Shown: in pieces, positions 19,223-28,843 of the stretch
Position numbering within the stretch: the first letter of the stretch is position 1
Layout: every line of letters starts with the position of its first letter
Assembly (NCBI GenBank): GCA_029821875.1
Contig: JALGXW010000021.1
Span: 48,354 to 112,353 of the forward strand
Length of the DNA: 64,000 nucleotides
Origin: Candidatus Hebobacterum abditum
Lineage (GTDB): Bacteria > Armatimonadota > Hebobacteria > Hebobacterales > Hebobacteraceae
Direction of reading: 5' to 3'
Made by a program: the position numbers and the translations under genes
The notes under the pieces: model-generated
The model's input: only the letters and a program-made list of their open reading frames with translations
Told to the model about the DNA's origin: nothing
Database searches by the model: none

Positions 19223-20341
19223 CTATAGCTGCATCGGCATGACGACGTAGAGGTAGTCCGGATCGTCAGATCCCTTCACGAGTCCAGAACTGAGCGGGCC
19301 CGTGAACTCCCATACCACCGTATCGGAGCTGATCACGGACAGAACGTCAGTCAGGTACTCGGCGTTGAAGGCGATCTGCAACTCCTCCCCTTCGATCTGG
19401 GCCGCCAGCTCCTCGTGCGCTCGCCCCACCTCTCCGCTCTCGGCGGTGATGATCAGCATTCCCTCCTGGGCGCGGAACACGAGCTTGCTCGCCTCTGCCC
19501 GGGCCACAATCGCCGCCCTCTTGATGGCCGCCTGCAGGTCCTCGCGGTTCACCGCGACCGTGCGCTCCGCTTCTCCGGGGATGACACGGTCGTAGTTCGG
19601 GAACTGACCCTCTATCAGTCGGGAGATGAGGATGTATGGTCCGACCTCGAATCTGATCTGCTCCTCTGCCACTCCAACCTTGACCGCGACCTCCTCGTCA
19701 GCCGGATCCAGCATCCTGTTGAGTTCTTGAAGGGCCCTGGAAGGGATAATCACCTGCCAGGCGTCTTGCCCGGCTTCGGCCTTCACTGCCTCGGCCGCGG
19801 CAGTTTTCACCGCCAGACGATAGCTGTCTGTGGCCACCATCTGGATGCCCGCCTCGCTTCGCTTCAGAAGGATCCCCGTCAGAATGGCCCTCGTCTCGTC
19901 GCCGGAGGAGGCGAAGATCGTCGAACGTATCAGGTCCCGCATTCCCGCCTGCGTCACTTCGAAGGCGATCTCCCCGGACACCTCCGGCAGGGCGGGATAC
20001 TCGTCGGCCGGCAGACCGTTGATCGTATACTCGGACCGGCCGCAACTGAGCCCCAGGATGTTTCGGTCTTCGCTGCGCATTTCAACCGTCGCGTCCGGGA
20101 GGCTCGCCACGACGTCCACGAGCATCCTCGCCGGCACTGTGATCGCGCCCTCTTCAGCCACCTCGATCGGCACTGCGCTCTGCGCACCTATCTCCATGTC
20201 GTAGGCAACGATACCCAGCCTGTCGCCCTGCGCATCGAGGAGAAGGTTGCTGAGGATCGGGAGAGTCGTCCGCCCAGAGACCACCCGACTGACGTGCTGC
20301 AGAGCTTCGTGGAGCACTCTACGGTTGCAGGAGACCTTCAC
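19223..20341 (-). CDS. dnaN: DNA polymerase III subunit beta (sliding clamp)
   Basis: 372 aa, C-terminus DDPDYLYVVMPMQL; dnaA-dnaN-recF order. Confidence 0.97.
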   Translation of the reverse strand: MKVSCNRRVLHEALQHVSRVVSGRTTLPILSNLLLDAQGDRLGIVAYDMEIGAQSAVPIEVAEEGAITVPARMLVDVVASLPDATVEMRSEDRNILGLSCGRSEYTINGLPADEYPALPEVSGEIAFEVTQAGMRDLIRSTIFASSGDETRAILTGILLKRSEAGIQMVATDSYRLAVKTAAAEAVKAEAGQDAWQVIIPSRALQELNRMLDPADEEVAVKVGVAEEQIRFEVGPYILISRLIEGQFPNYDRVIPGEAERTVAVNREDLQAAIKRAAIVARAEASKLVFRAQEGMLIITAESGEVGRAHEELAAQIEGEELQIAFNAEYLTDVLSVISSDTVVWEFTGPLSSGLVKGSDDPDYLYVVMPMQL

Positions 20342-20422
20342 CGGTTGTTCCCCCTATTACAGGAAGAGTCAATGGTTGCCAGTCCGTTTCTATTCCGAAC
20401 CAGAAACACCTTTCGAGGGGCC

Positions 20423-20500
20423 TGTGGATGAAGTCGGGTTGTGTGCCTCCCGATAAGAGTTATAGAACAATCTAATAATAATGGTTATATGGGCTGTGGA
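20423..20500. other. Candidate origin element: near-consensus DnaA box plus AT-rich stretch (dnaN-dnaA intergenic)
   Basis: TGTGGATGA at 20423-20431 (one mismatch to TGTGGATAA); AT-rich gataagagttatagaacaatctaataataatggttatat at about 20452-20492 in a GC-rich background. Confidence 0.4.
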
Positions 20501-20661
20501 ACTGGGGAGAAGCGCTGGCGGACAGCCCGACATCTGGCCATAGTGTCCACGCCCACCCTATTGGGAGACGAGGATGTGTGTGCCTTGCTGGCTGGAAAGG
20601 GATAACTGCCAGTCCATACCAGCGGATGGAAGCGACTTCCACAGGGTTTGCACAGGGATAT

Positions 20662-22029
20662 CTACACGTCCATCCGGAGACGGGCACCGAGCTCGTTCAC
20701 GAGTGCGCGGACAGAGCTATCCGCCATCTCGTTCCTTATCTTCCCGCAGGCGTGGATCACGGTCGAATGATCCTTGCCGCCGAAGGCGCGTGCGATACTG
20801 GGATACGATGCCTTGAGTATGTCCCGGCACAGGTACATGGCGATCTGGCGCGCACGGACGACCTGCCGCTGACGGGTTCGGGCGGTGAGCTCCGGCACGG
20901 TGAAGTTGAAGTGATCGGCGACGAGTTGCTGTATGCGCCCGATGCTCAGCGGCTGCTCGGCATCCAGCGAATGATCCCGGAGTTGCTCCGCGGCCAGCGA
21001 GAGGGTGACGGGGGTGTCCGTAAGTGAGGCCGCCGCAAGAAGAGTGATGAGAGCGCCCTCGAGGACCCGAATGTTCGACTTGACCCTCCGCGCCATGAAG
21101 TGGAGCACCTCTTCTGGCACCTCAACGTGGTCGGCCTCTGCCCTCCGCGCGAGGATCGCTATTCGCGTCTCGAGGTCCGGCGGCTTTATGTCGGCTATCA
21201 GGCCCCACTCGAATCGGGAGCGCAGGCGATCGTCCATCACCTGGAGCTCCTTCGGGGGGCGGTCGCTCGCGATGACGACTTGTCGGCCGGTCTCGTACAG
21301 CGTGTTGAAGACTTGGAAGAACTCGGCCTCCGTGCGCTCCTTCGCGGCGATGAACTGGATGTCGTCCACGAGCCATACGTCGACATCGTGATACTTCTTC
21401 CGGAAGGAGCCGAAGCGGTCTTCCCGGATCGACGAGACGACGTGGAACGTGAACGTGTCCCCGGAGACGTACTCGACGCGCAGATGCGGATGCTCCCGAC
21501 TCACCTCGTGCCCGATTGCCTGCATGAGATGAGTCTTGCCGAGCCCGACGCCGCCGAAGATGAAGAGGGGATTGTAGGCCCGGGCCGGCTTGCGCGACAC
21601 AGCGAGGGCCGCGGCTTGCGCGAACTGGTTGCTCTTGCCCACAACGAAGTTCTCGAAGCTGTAGCGTGGATTCAGGGGTGTGCTCTCGAGACCCTCGGGT
21701 CCCTGCCGCGGCCCTCGCCGGTCTGAACGCCGCCGCCTACTCCCGCCGCTGTCCGCCAGATCCAAGCTTATCTGCCCGAGTTCGAAGGTAACCTTGAGTG
21801 GGCGATCGAGCACCTGCGCGAGTGCCGTTTCAATGGCCTTCCGGCCGCGTTTCTCGAGCCAATCGCGGGCGAACTCGGTGGCAACGATGAGTTCCAGTTG
21901 GTCGTCGGTGATAGCCTTCGGCTTGACTTGCTTCAACGAGCTTTGGAAGGAGGGCCGCGCTGCCTTCTTGTCCAGCGCTGCCAAGACCTGCTGCCATACT
22001 TCCTGCGCCGATGACCGCGACTCGCTCAT
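20662..22029 (-). CDS. dnaA: Chromosomal replication initiator protein DnaA
   Basis: FIFGGVGLGKTHLMQAIGHE, DVWLVDDIQFIAAKERTEAEFFQVFNTLYE, GGKDHSTVIHACGKI. Start trimmed to MSESRSSAQEVWQQVL. Confidence 0.97.
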   Translation of the reverse strand: MSESRSSAQEVWQQVLAALDKKAARPSFQSSLKQVKPKAITDDQLELIVATEFARDWLEKRGRKAIETALAQVLDRPLKVTFELGQISLDLADSGGSRRRRSDRRGPRQGPEGLESTPLNPRYSFENFVVGKSNQFAQAAALAVSRKPARAYNPLFIFGGVGLGKTHLMQAIGHEVSREHPHLRVEYVSGDTFTFHVVSSIREDRFGSFRKKYHDVDVWLVDDIQFIAAKERTEAEFFQVFNTLYETGRQVVIASDRPPKELQVMDDRLRSRFEWGLIADIKPPDLETRIAILARRAEADHVEVPEEVLHFMARRVKSNIRVLEGALITLLAAASLTDTPVTLSLAAEQLRDHSLDAEQPLSIGRIQQLVADHFNFTVPELTARTRQRQVVRARQIAMYLCRDILKASYPSIARAFGGKDHSTVIHACGKIRNEMADSSVRALVNELGARLRMDV

Positions 22030-22179
22030 GCGCCTCCCCCTGCGAAGATTAGGTTCGACGTCCTCGCGCCAGCGGCCCTCATGCCCTCGCCCCTGAGCGC
22101 GCGCCACCTCGCTTGGCCGAACTGGAGTGTGCTTACAGCGAGAGGTGAGCCGGTACGTATCCCTGGTTGGGGACCGGGG

Positions 22180-22361
22180 TGTGGATAGCTAGAGCCGCGT
22201 CACCTTCAGGATGAAGAAAGTCTCGATAATTGCTGCTTTTCTTGACTATGTCTGCCTGGGATCGCGGTCCCGACATCTGCTCGAACGTACCTTCCGGCGC
22301 CGAAAAACCCAGGCTTTATGCGGACGCGTCAATCCACAGCCTTTTCAACAACTGTGGATAA
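22180..22361. other. DnaA boxes upstream of dnaA (candidate oriC / autoregulatory region)
   Basis: Perfect TGTGGATAA at 22353-22361; TGTGGATAG at 22180-22188. Confidence 0.55.
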
Positions 22362-22422
22362 CTTAGAAACCTTCCCGGTCCAACCGACCTCGCTGAGCAC
22401 ACGCCTCAATTCAACGGGCGGC

Positions 22423-22463
22423 AGTATATCACAGTTGGTGCCGCGTGACAAGCGCGTGACAAG
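22423..22463 (-). promoter_or_regulatory. Putative dnaA promoter with 11-bp tandem repeat over the -35 region
   Basis: Minus strand TTGTCA (22446-22451) - 17 bp - TATACT (22423-22428); plus strand CGCGTGACAAG repeated exactly at 22442-22452 and 22453-22463. Confidence 0.6.
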
Positions 22464-22582
22464 AAGAAATTTGCCCGCTTCGCTCATCACCTTATGACAA
22501 CGCGCGTTGGAGACAAGGACAATTGGGTAAGCTTCAGCCCATCGACCAGCCGGGCGATTGCTGAGCGCGAATCGGCGGCCTG

Positions 22583-23062
22583 TCAGCGCGCGATCTTCAG
22601 CGTGAACTCGGCCGTGCGCCTGCCGAAGCGCCGACATTCACCGCGCGATCTTTCGTCCGGCGCGCCCACCGCGATGGGGCCGTAGTGGTCTCCCTCCGCG
22701 TCGCCTTGCACGACCATCCCATGGATCAAGAGCGCCTTGACGATGTCGAGCACAGTGGTCTCGTTGCCTCCGCCGGGACCGCCCGAAGACGCAAACGCGC
22801 CACCGACCTTTCCGCTGAGCTTGCCGTGATGCTTGACGCTCTTGTCGATCAAGTCCTTGACCTCGGCCGCCATCGTGCCGTAGTAGACCGGCGAACCGAT
22901 GACGATGCAATCGAACTCGAGTAGGTCATCGGACGTTACCTGGCTCACGGATCGAACGTCAACGGCTACCGAAGCGACCTCGCGGGCCCCTGCGGCGACC
23001 TCCTCCGCCATGTTCTCTGTGTTCCCGCTGCGCGAGTAGTAGCAGATGAGCATCTTGGCCAT
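22583..23062 (-). CDS. Flavodoxin/NAD(P)H:quinone oxidoreductase family protein
   Basis: [22 protein letters not shown]-binding loop; [21 protein letters not shown]. Confidence 0.85.
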   Translation of the reverse strand: MAKMLICYYSRSGNTENMAEEVAAGAREVASVAVDVRSVSQVTSDDLLEFDCIVIGSPVYYGTMAAEVKDLIDKSVKHHGKLSGKVGGAFASSGGPGGGNETTVLDIVKALLIHGMVVQGDAEGDHYGPIAVGAPDERSRGECRRFGRRTAEFTLKIAR

Positions 23063-23316
23063 GGCTGATCTCCTCGCTCGCCGTCACGTCGGCGACTGTG
23101 AATCCCCGACGCTGCGCGGCCGGCAGTCCGTGGGCCATTCGCTTCCGAGGGGCCCCATTCCTGGCGGCGAGGGATGCTCGGCGTCCCCGCCCAAGCCGTC
23201 CCATGTGCCGGAAACGAGACGCCTTCTGTCTGTGGGGGACGCGGTCGCACAGGCGCTTGCAGGAGTGTATCGACCGCGGGCGGCGAAGCTATGACGGGTC
23301 GAGAGAGAGGTCGAGC

Positions 23317-23796
23317 ATGCGAGTGGCACTAGGCGCCGATCACGCCGGGTTCCAGATGAAGAACGCTGTCGCCGACCATCTGAGGGCGCTTGGCCACAAC
23401 GTCCTGGACCTCGGCGCGGACAGCGCAGAGCCCAGCGACTACCCCGACTTCGCGGAGGCCGTGGGCCGGGCCGTGGTTGAAGGCCGAGCTGAGCGCGGTG
23501 TGCTCGTCTGCGGCAGCGGGGTGGGCGCCGCCGTCGCGGCGAACAAGCTTCCAGGAATCCGGGCCGGCCTGTGCCACGACACCTACTCGGCCCACCAGGG
23601 TGTGGAGCACGACGACATGAACGTGCTCGTGCTCGGGTCCCGCGTCATCGGGCCCGAGCTCGCCCGCGAACTCGTGGAGGCCTTCCTGAAGGCGTCGTTC
23701 TCCGGCGAGGAAAGGCACCGGCGGCGCCTGGCGAAGGTGGCCGCACTGGAGGACGGCGCGGCGAGGCCGGATGCCGAGGAAAGGAACAGAACATGA
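23317..23796 (+). CDS. rpiB: Ribose-5-phosphate isomerase B
   Basis: [62 protein letters not shown]. Start trimmed from 23098. Confidence 0.93.
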   Translation: MRVALGADHAGFQMKNAVADHLRALGHNVLDLGADSAEPSDYPDFAEAVGRAVVEGRAERGVLVCGSGVGAAVAANKLPGIRAGLCHDTYSAHQGVEHDDMNVLVLGSRVIGPELARELVEAFLKASFSGEERHRRRLAKVAALEDGAARPDAEERNRT

Positions 23797-24893
23797 ATCC
23801 GCTCTGCCAACTCCATCCACTGGGCCAGTCGGTCTGGCTGGACTACATAGATCGGGAGCTGCTGACCAGCGGTGAGCTGAAGCGACTGATGGAGGAAGAT
23901 GGCATCCGGGGCGTCACCAGCAACCCGACCATCTTCGACAAGGCCATCTCCGGCAGCGACGCCTACGATGCTCAGATCAAGGAGCTCGCCGTGTCCGACC
24001 CTGGCATGAGCGTTGAGGACCTGTATGAGAAGCTCGCCATCGCGGACATCCAGCAGGCGACCGATACTCTTCGACCGGTCTACGACGAGAGCGAGGGAGC
24101 CGACGGGTACGTGAGTTTGGAGGCCTCCCCGCGGCTGGCCAATGACACCGACGGGACGCTGGCCGAGGTCAGAAGGCTGTGGAAGCTCGTCGATAGGCCG
24201 AACCTGATGATCAAGGTGCCCGCCACGAAGGAGGGGATCCCGGCCATCGAGACCTTGCTGGGCGAAGGGTACAACATCAACATCACGCTCATGTTCTCCA
24301 GGGACCACTACGAGGCCGTGGCCAATGCCTACCTCAAGGGCATCTCTCGCGCACCCGCCGCGCTCCGCCCGGCCTCGGTCGCCTCCTTCTTCGTGAGCCG
24401 GGTCGATGGGAAGGCGGATAAGGCCCTGGAGGAGATCGGCACGCCGGAGGCGCTGGCCCTCAGGGGCAAGACCGCGGTCGCCAACTCGAAGCTCGTCTAT
24501 CGGCGTTTCCGGGAGATCTTCGATGGCGACGACTTCGCCGACCTGCGCGCCAAGGGCGCCCGCGTGCAGCGGGTCCTCTGGGGCAGCACGAGCACGAAGA
24601 ACCCGGAGTACTCAGACGTGCTCTACGTCGAGCCGTTGATCGGCCCCGACACCGTCAACACGATGCCGCCCGCAACGATAGATGCCTTCCGAGATCATGG
24701 GAAGGCAATCGCCGCCGTCGAGGACGATATCGAACAGGAAGAGGCGAGGCTGTCCCAGCTGAAGGCCCTCGGCGTCGACCTCGATCAGATCACCGAAGAA
24801 CTCCAGGAAGAGGGCGTCAAGGCCTTCGCCGCCTCCTTCGAGCACCTGCTCAGTACGGTCGAGAGCAAGCGGAAGGCCTTGGCTTTGGGTTAG
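23793..24893 (+). CDS. tal: Transaldolase
   Basis: [33 protein letters not shown] (Schiff-base Lys); ATGA overlap with rpiB. Confidence 0.93.
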   Translation: MNPLCQLHPLGQSVWLDYIDRELLTSGELKRLMEEDGIRGVTSNPTIFDKAISGSDAYDAQIKELAVSDPGMSVEDLYEKLAIADIQQATDTLRPVYDESEGADGYVSLEASPRLANDTDGTLAEVRRLWKLVDRPNLMIKVPATKEGIPAIETLLGEGYNINITLMFSRDHYEAVANAYLKGISRAPAALRPASVASFFVSRVDGKADKALEEIGTPEALALRGKTAVANSKLVYRRFREIFDGDDFADLRAKGARVQRVLWGSTSTKNPEYSDVLYVEPLIGPDTVNTMPPATIDAFRDHGKAIAAVEDDIEQEEARLSQLKALGVDLDQITEELQEEGVKAFAASFEHLLSTVESKRKALALG

Positions 24894-24957
24894 GCCGAGC
24901 CGGGATCTGATCCCTGGCAGCGGCTCGGCCGCCAGAGGAGACTCGGATAGTGGACGG

Positions 24958-24983
24958 AGCGCGGCGCCTTTCGGCGCCGCGCT
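24958..24983. terminator. Bidirectional stem-loop between convergent genes
   Basis: AGCGCGGCGCC-TTTC-GGCGCCGCGCT, 11 bp perfect, between tal (+) and the GH gene (-). Confidence 0.7.
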
Positions 24984-25012
24984 CTTCCAGTCTGCACTTT
25001 GCGCTGGACCGC

Positions 25013-27022
25013 TCAGAAGAACAGCAGCGGAAGGTACTCGGGCTCGTCGTCGTAGGGCCCGCTTTCGCCTGTCGCCACATCGTAGAGGCGTTCGTGGGTC
25101 GCCCGCGCGGCCTCGCCGAGGAGGTCATACGGCCGATTGCACACGTCGAGGAAGCCGATGTTCCAGTTCTCCCCGTCGAAGCGGCCGAGGGCGGATTCGT
25201 CGTAGAGCGTGAACCAGTGCACCCCGACACACCACGGCTTTGCCGCCGCGTCCTCGAGGTAGACGCGGTAGGCCTGTCCTCTGGCCTTCTGATCTCGGAC
25301 GTGCCCTATTCCACTCGCCGGCAGCCCCACGTCGAGCGCGCCGAAGTGCCACTCACCGATCATGACCGGCCGCTGCACGTAGGCGCTCAACTCCTCTAGC
25401 TCAGGTCGAACGCGCTGCTGGTATCCGTTCACGCTGAAGACGTCGAAGGAGGTCATCCCGTCCAGCGCCCACCGCGGCGGCACGGTGTAGTAGCGCGCGC
25501 CGAGGTTGAGGTGATTCGGGTCCACCTTCTTGCAGGCCGCGCTGAGGGTGGAGAACAGCTTCTCGACCATCACCGTGCTGAACTCGGCGAGGTCGGTCTC
25601 GGCTGCCGGCGTGAGGTCCTTCTTCCACTCGCCCTCCGCCACTTCGGCCAGCTTCACGTCCATGTCCCAGGCACCGGCGAGGCCGGCGTCGGTCCCGTGC
25701 TTGTTCCGCACGAACTCGGCCAGCGCGCGGCGCGTCTCGCAGGACGGCGTGTTGTAGAGCATCCCGACGGCCGGGATCTCCTTGGCGAAGCCCCAGGTCG
25801 GCTCGTTCATGAGGAAGTAGCCGATGAAGGCCGGGTCGTCCCTGGTCTCTTCGAGCTGTTTCGCGAAGTCGGCCGCCTCGGCCTCGAACTCGGGATGGAA
25901 GACATCGGGGAAGTCTCGGAACACGCGAGGCGTGTGCCCGCGGCGGAGGTCGAGCGGGCGGACATAGGGGAATCCGGCATCTCGTGCGATCTGCCACTCG
26001 GACCAGTTGGCCACCGTGTTGAAGCCCAGCCGCCGCAACTCGGCCAGCGCGATCTGCGCCCACTTCTCGCGCCAACCCTTGCCGAAGGCGCGGATGAAGT
26101 TCGCAGCAAGGTAGTTGATGTGCCGCTGCCGCCCGAAGCCGTGCGTGTGCGCCTCCCGGTACTCACCCTCGGGCTCCGGCAGCCACTCCAGAGCGGTCTC
26201 GAGTCCGCCGCATACGGCATCGGTGTCCACGCGCACGCAGTCCATGCCGGCCGACCAGAAGGCACAGCCGTCCGGGTCCACCAACCACCAGCGCTTGCCG
26301 TCGTGGTGCGTGCGGAAGAAGCCCGTCGCCTCGAGGCGAATGTCCTTGCTGCCTCCCCACTGCGACCAGGTCTTCGGAAACCGATGGCTGCCCTCCGCGT
26401 CGAGCTGGCCCTTCAAGCGGGCCGTCACCTCATCAGCGCTTCGGCTCTTCTCCGGCCACTCGTGCAAGGCGCTCTGGCCCAGCTCGTCGATGATGGCACC
26501 CCCTGGGAGTGTTGGTGACGTCAGGCGTTCGGGCTCTTCGGCAGTGGCCGTCACGGGAGTGAGGCAGAAGCGCGCGGGCTGATCGCTCTTCGCCGTGACG
26601 GTGATGGTCATGCGGTCCACTCTGTTCAAGTCCACACGATCGCCGAGGCAGCGCGGCTTGAGCCACGCGGCCTCGCGCTCGTAGGCCCACCGATTCTGGT
26701 CAACGGCCTCCAGTGGCATTCGCATACGTGCCTGACATTGATTCAGCGCAGAGAAGCTCAACCCGAATGCCGGCCCCTCTTCTCCCTCTCGGAGCTCCAG
26801 CACGAAGACGACCGTCCGGTTACCGTCCACCAGTAGGTCTGCAGTGAGATGGCTGGCTTTGGCCAGCGCGCCGATAGGTAAGCGATAGGCCAGGCCATCG
26901 CCGGTGTCCTTGACCGCGTACCACGTTGCGCCCGGGACGGGCGCGTCACCCCCCTCGGCCGCCAGCTTCCCGAGCAGCTTCTCTGGCTTGAGTTCCATCG
27001 CGAGCTTCTCAGTCGATGCCAT
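25013..27022 (-). CDS. Beta-agarase-like clan GH-A glycoside hydrolase
   Basis: GFFRTHHDGKRWWLVDPDGCAFWSAGMDCVR, FLMNEPTWGF acid/base, PVMIGEWHFGALD nucleophile region. Start trimmed to MASTEKLAME. Confidence 0.75.
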   Translation of the reverse strand: MASTEKLAMELKPEKLLGKLAAEGGDAPVPGATWYAVKDTGDGLAYRLPIGALAKASHLTADLLVDGNRTVVFVLELREGEEGPAFGLSFSALNQCQARMRMPLEAVDQNRWAYEREAAWLKPRCLGDRVDLNRVDRMTITVTAKSDQPARFCLTPVTATAEEPERLTSPTLPGGAIIDELGQSALHEWPEKSRSADEVTARLKGQLDAEGSHRFPKTWSQWGGSKDIRLEATGFFRTHHDGKRWWLVDPDGCAFWSAGMDCVRVDTDAVCGGLETALEWLPEPEGEYREAHTHGFGRQRHINYLAANFIRAFGKGWREKWAQIALAELRRLGFNTVANWSEWQIARDAGFPYVRPLDLRRGHTPRVFRDFPDVFHPEFEAEAADFAKQLEETRDDPAFIGYFLMNEPTWGFAKEIPAVGMLYNTPSCETRRALAEFVRNKHGTDAGLAGAWDMDVKLAEVAEGEWKKDLTPAAETDLAEFSTVMVEKLFSTLSAACKKVDPNHLNLGARYYTVPPRWALDGMTSFDVFSVNGYQQRVRPELEELSAYVQRPVMIGEWHFGALDVGLPASGIGHVRDQKARGQAYRVYLEDAAAKPWCVGVHWFTLYDESALGRFDGENWNIGFLDVCNRPYDLLGEAARATHERLYDVATGESGPYDDEPEYLPLLFF

Positions 27023-27169
27023 CACTCTCTCCTCATGGTGAAGCGTGCCCTCCGCCGCGAAAGGCCCCCATAACGTTCCTGTTGGCAGGTGCAAGCCCTG
27101 CGGCCGCGCAGTGTGGCGGGAGGGGACGGACGGGCGCGGGAGGGCGGAGAGGGCGAGGGACGGGGCGCC

Positions 27170-27778
27170 CTAGCTGATGACGCCGCCGTGCCTCTGGAAG
27201 ACCGGGCTGGCGTCGAGGTACATCCTGACGAGCCCCATCAGTTCCACATACGCTCGGAAGAACTCGGAGAGCTTCGCGAAAACCTCGGCCTCAGTCAGGC
27301 CGACCTCTCGGCCGATCTCGGCCGCCTGCCGATAGGCGCGCCGGCCCGCCTCCTCGTAGTACTCGCCGGGGTCTCGGAAGGGAACGACGAGGTCGCCGAG
27401 CTGGACCATCACCGAGTCCCTGCGGCGCCAGTCGCGCCGGAGCCGATCGAGGCTCTCCGGGAACAGACCGGTGATGAAGAGCGTGTAGTCTCCGATGTGT
27501 CGCTGCACGGTGAGTGCTCGGACCTCGGGAGAGATGCCGCCGGCCTCCCCGGATATCAGCATCTCCGCGACGTCGGCGAGCGGGGTGCCGCGTGCGTCAC
27601 GCAGCCTGTACAGCCGGTCGACGTGGAGGAAACGAACCAGGAGGTCCTCCGACAGATAGCCCTTGAGCCTGGTGTCTCGGGCGCGAGGTTCAGGGAACCG
27701 TCCGTGGCGGAAGGCCCAATCGGCTGCTTCCCGGAAGAGAAGGCGGACGGGATGCTGCTCGGGAACCTGTTGGCCCAT
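27170..27778 (-). CDS. Hypothetical protein
   Basis: 202 aa ORF with plausible amphipathic coding content; no recognised family. Confidence 0.5.
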   Translation of the reverse strand: MGQQVPEQHPVRLLFREAADWAFRHGRFPEPRARDTRLKGYLSEDLLVRFLHVDRLYRLRDARGTPLADVAEMLISGEAGGISPEVRALTVQRHIGDYTLFITGLFPESLDRLRRDWRRRDSVMVQLGDLVVPFRDPGEYYEEAGRRAYRQAAEIGREVGLTEAEVFAKLSEFFRAYVELMGLVRMYLDASPVFQRHGGVIS

Positions 27779-27880
27779 GCCGGCGGTCCTTCGAGTTGAT
27801 CTGGTGCCGTGTCGCGGACATGAAGCCGACCAGGCCCGGCCAGCGCCGGTCCTGCTCGGCAGCTGATACCGGCTCGCCGC

Positions 27881-28531
27881 CTAGGCGGCCGCCATCATCT
27901 TGCGAATGCTCTTGCCGATCTTGCGCTTCGCGCGCTGCAGGGCGTTGTCGATGGACTTCACGCGCCGGTGCAGCTCGCCTGCGATCTCCTGGTAGGACTT
28001 CCCCTCGAGATGGCCGCGCAGCACTGCTGACTCGAGGTCGCTGAGGTCACGCTTGATCCGGTAGCGAAGATCGTCGGAGAACTGCTGAGTGATGACGAGA
28101 TGCTCCGGGTCGGCCTTGTCGGACTCGGCGAGCGTGTCCAGCAGGGTCCGGTCTGAGTCAGCATCGAAGAGACTGGCGTGAAGTGATACGTAGGAGTTGA
28201 GAGGGATGTGCTTCTGCCGGGTGGCCGCTTTGATTGCGGTGAAGATCTGTCGGCTGATGCAGAGCTCCGCGAACGCTCGGAACGGGAGCAGCTTATCGTT
28301 GCGAAAATCTCGGATCGCCTTGTACAGGCCGATCATTCCTTCTTGGACGATGTCTTCGTGATCGGCCCCGATCAGAAAGTAGGACCGTGCCTTGCCCTCG
28401 ACTATAGTCCTGTACTTCGTGAGAAGATGTTCAGTGGCTCCCAGGCTGCCGCCCTTTGCGTACTTGACGACCTCTTCGTCGAGCATGCCGTGGAAACTCG
28501 AGGAAGTGTCCTGCATGCCTGTGTTAGGCAT
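27881..28531 (-). CDS. RNA polymerase sigma factor, SigH-like (sigma70 family)
   Basis: HEDIVQEGMIGLYKAIRDFRNDKLLPFRAFAELCISRQIFTAIKAATRQKHIPLNSYVSL; region 4 SYQEIAGELHRRVKSIDNALQRAKRKI. GGAGG SD before MPNTG. Confidence 0.92.
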   Translation of the reverse strand: MPNTGMQDTSSSFHGMLDEEVVKYAKGGSLGATEHLLTKYRTIVEGKARSYFLIGADHEDIVQEGMIGLYKAIRDFRNDKLLPFRAFAELCISRQIFTAIKAATRQKHIPLNSYVSLHASLFDADSDRTLLDTLAESDKADPEHLVITQQFSDDLRYRIKRDLSDLESAVLRGHLEGKSYQEIAGELHRRVKSIDNALQRAKRKIGKSIRKMMAAA

Positions 28532-28644
28532 TACTACCGCCTCCACAATCGATAGTCTAGCACGACATCACAGTCAGAAGGAAATCAGAGACGTACGTCA
28601 TTGCGGCACGCTGTTTCGGCAACACCTCCTTACCCGTACTGTGT

Positions 28645-28734
28645 GGAGGGCATCTGCCCTCCGTCAACAAGAATCCGGGCCGGCACAACGGCCCGGACCA
28701 ACCTCATTATAGGGCAACATCTCCGACCAGTCAA
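28645..28734 (-). promoter_or_regulatory. Consensus promoter and two-hairpin leader of the sigH-like gene
   Basis: TTGACT (28729-28734) - 17 bp - TATAAT (28706-28711); hairpins TCCGGGCCG/CGGCCCGGA (28674-28697) and GGAGGGC/GCCCTCC (28645-28662). Confidence 0.65.
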
Positions 28735-28843
28735 CACCGAGCGGGGCCGAGCACGCCGGAAAACCCAGCAATTCCCCAGGTTTTTGTTCGCAAATCCCGC
28801 GAGGGCACAGCTTCCTTCGTCTCAACCGGCCGATAGGGACGAT

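Noticed and set aside
22329-22637. 102-aa ORF upstream of dnaA
   Set aside because: Spans the DnaA box, promoter and tandem repeat; no family resemblance; better read as regulatory DNA.
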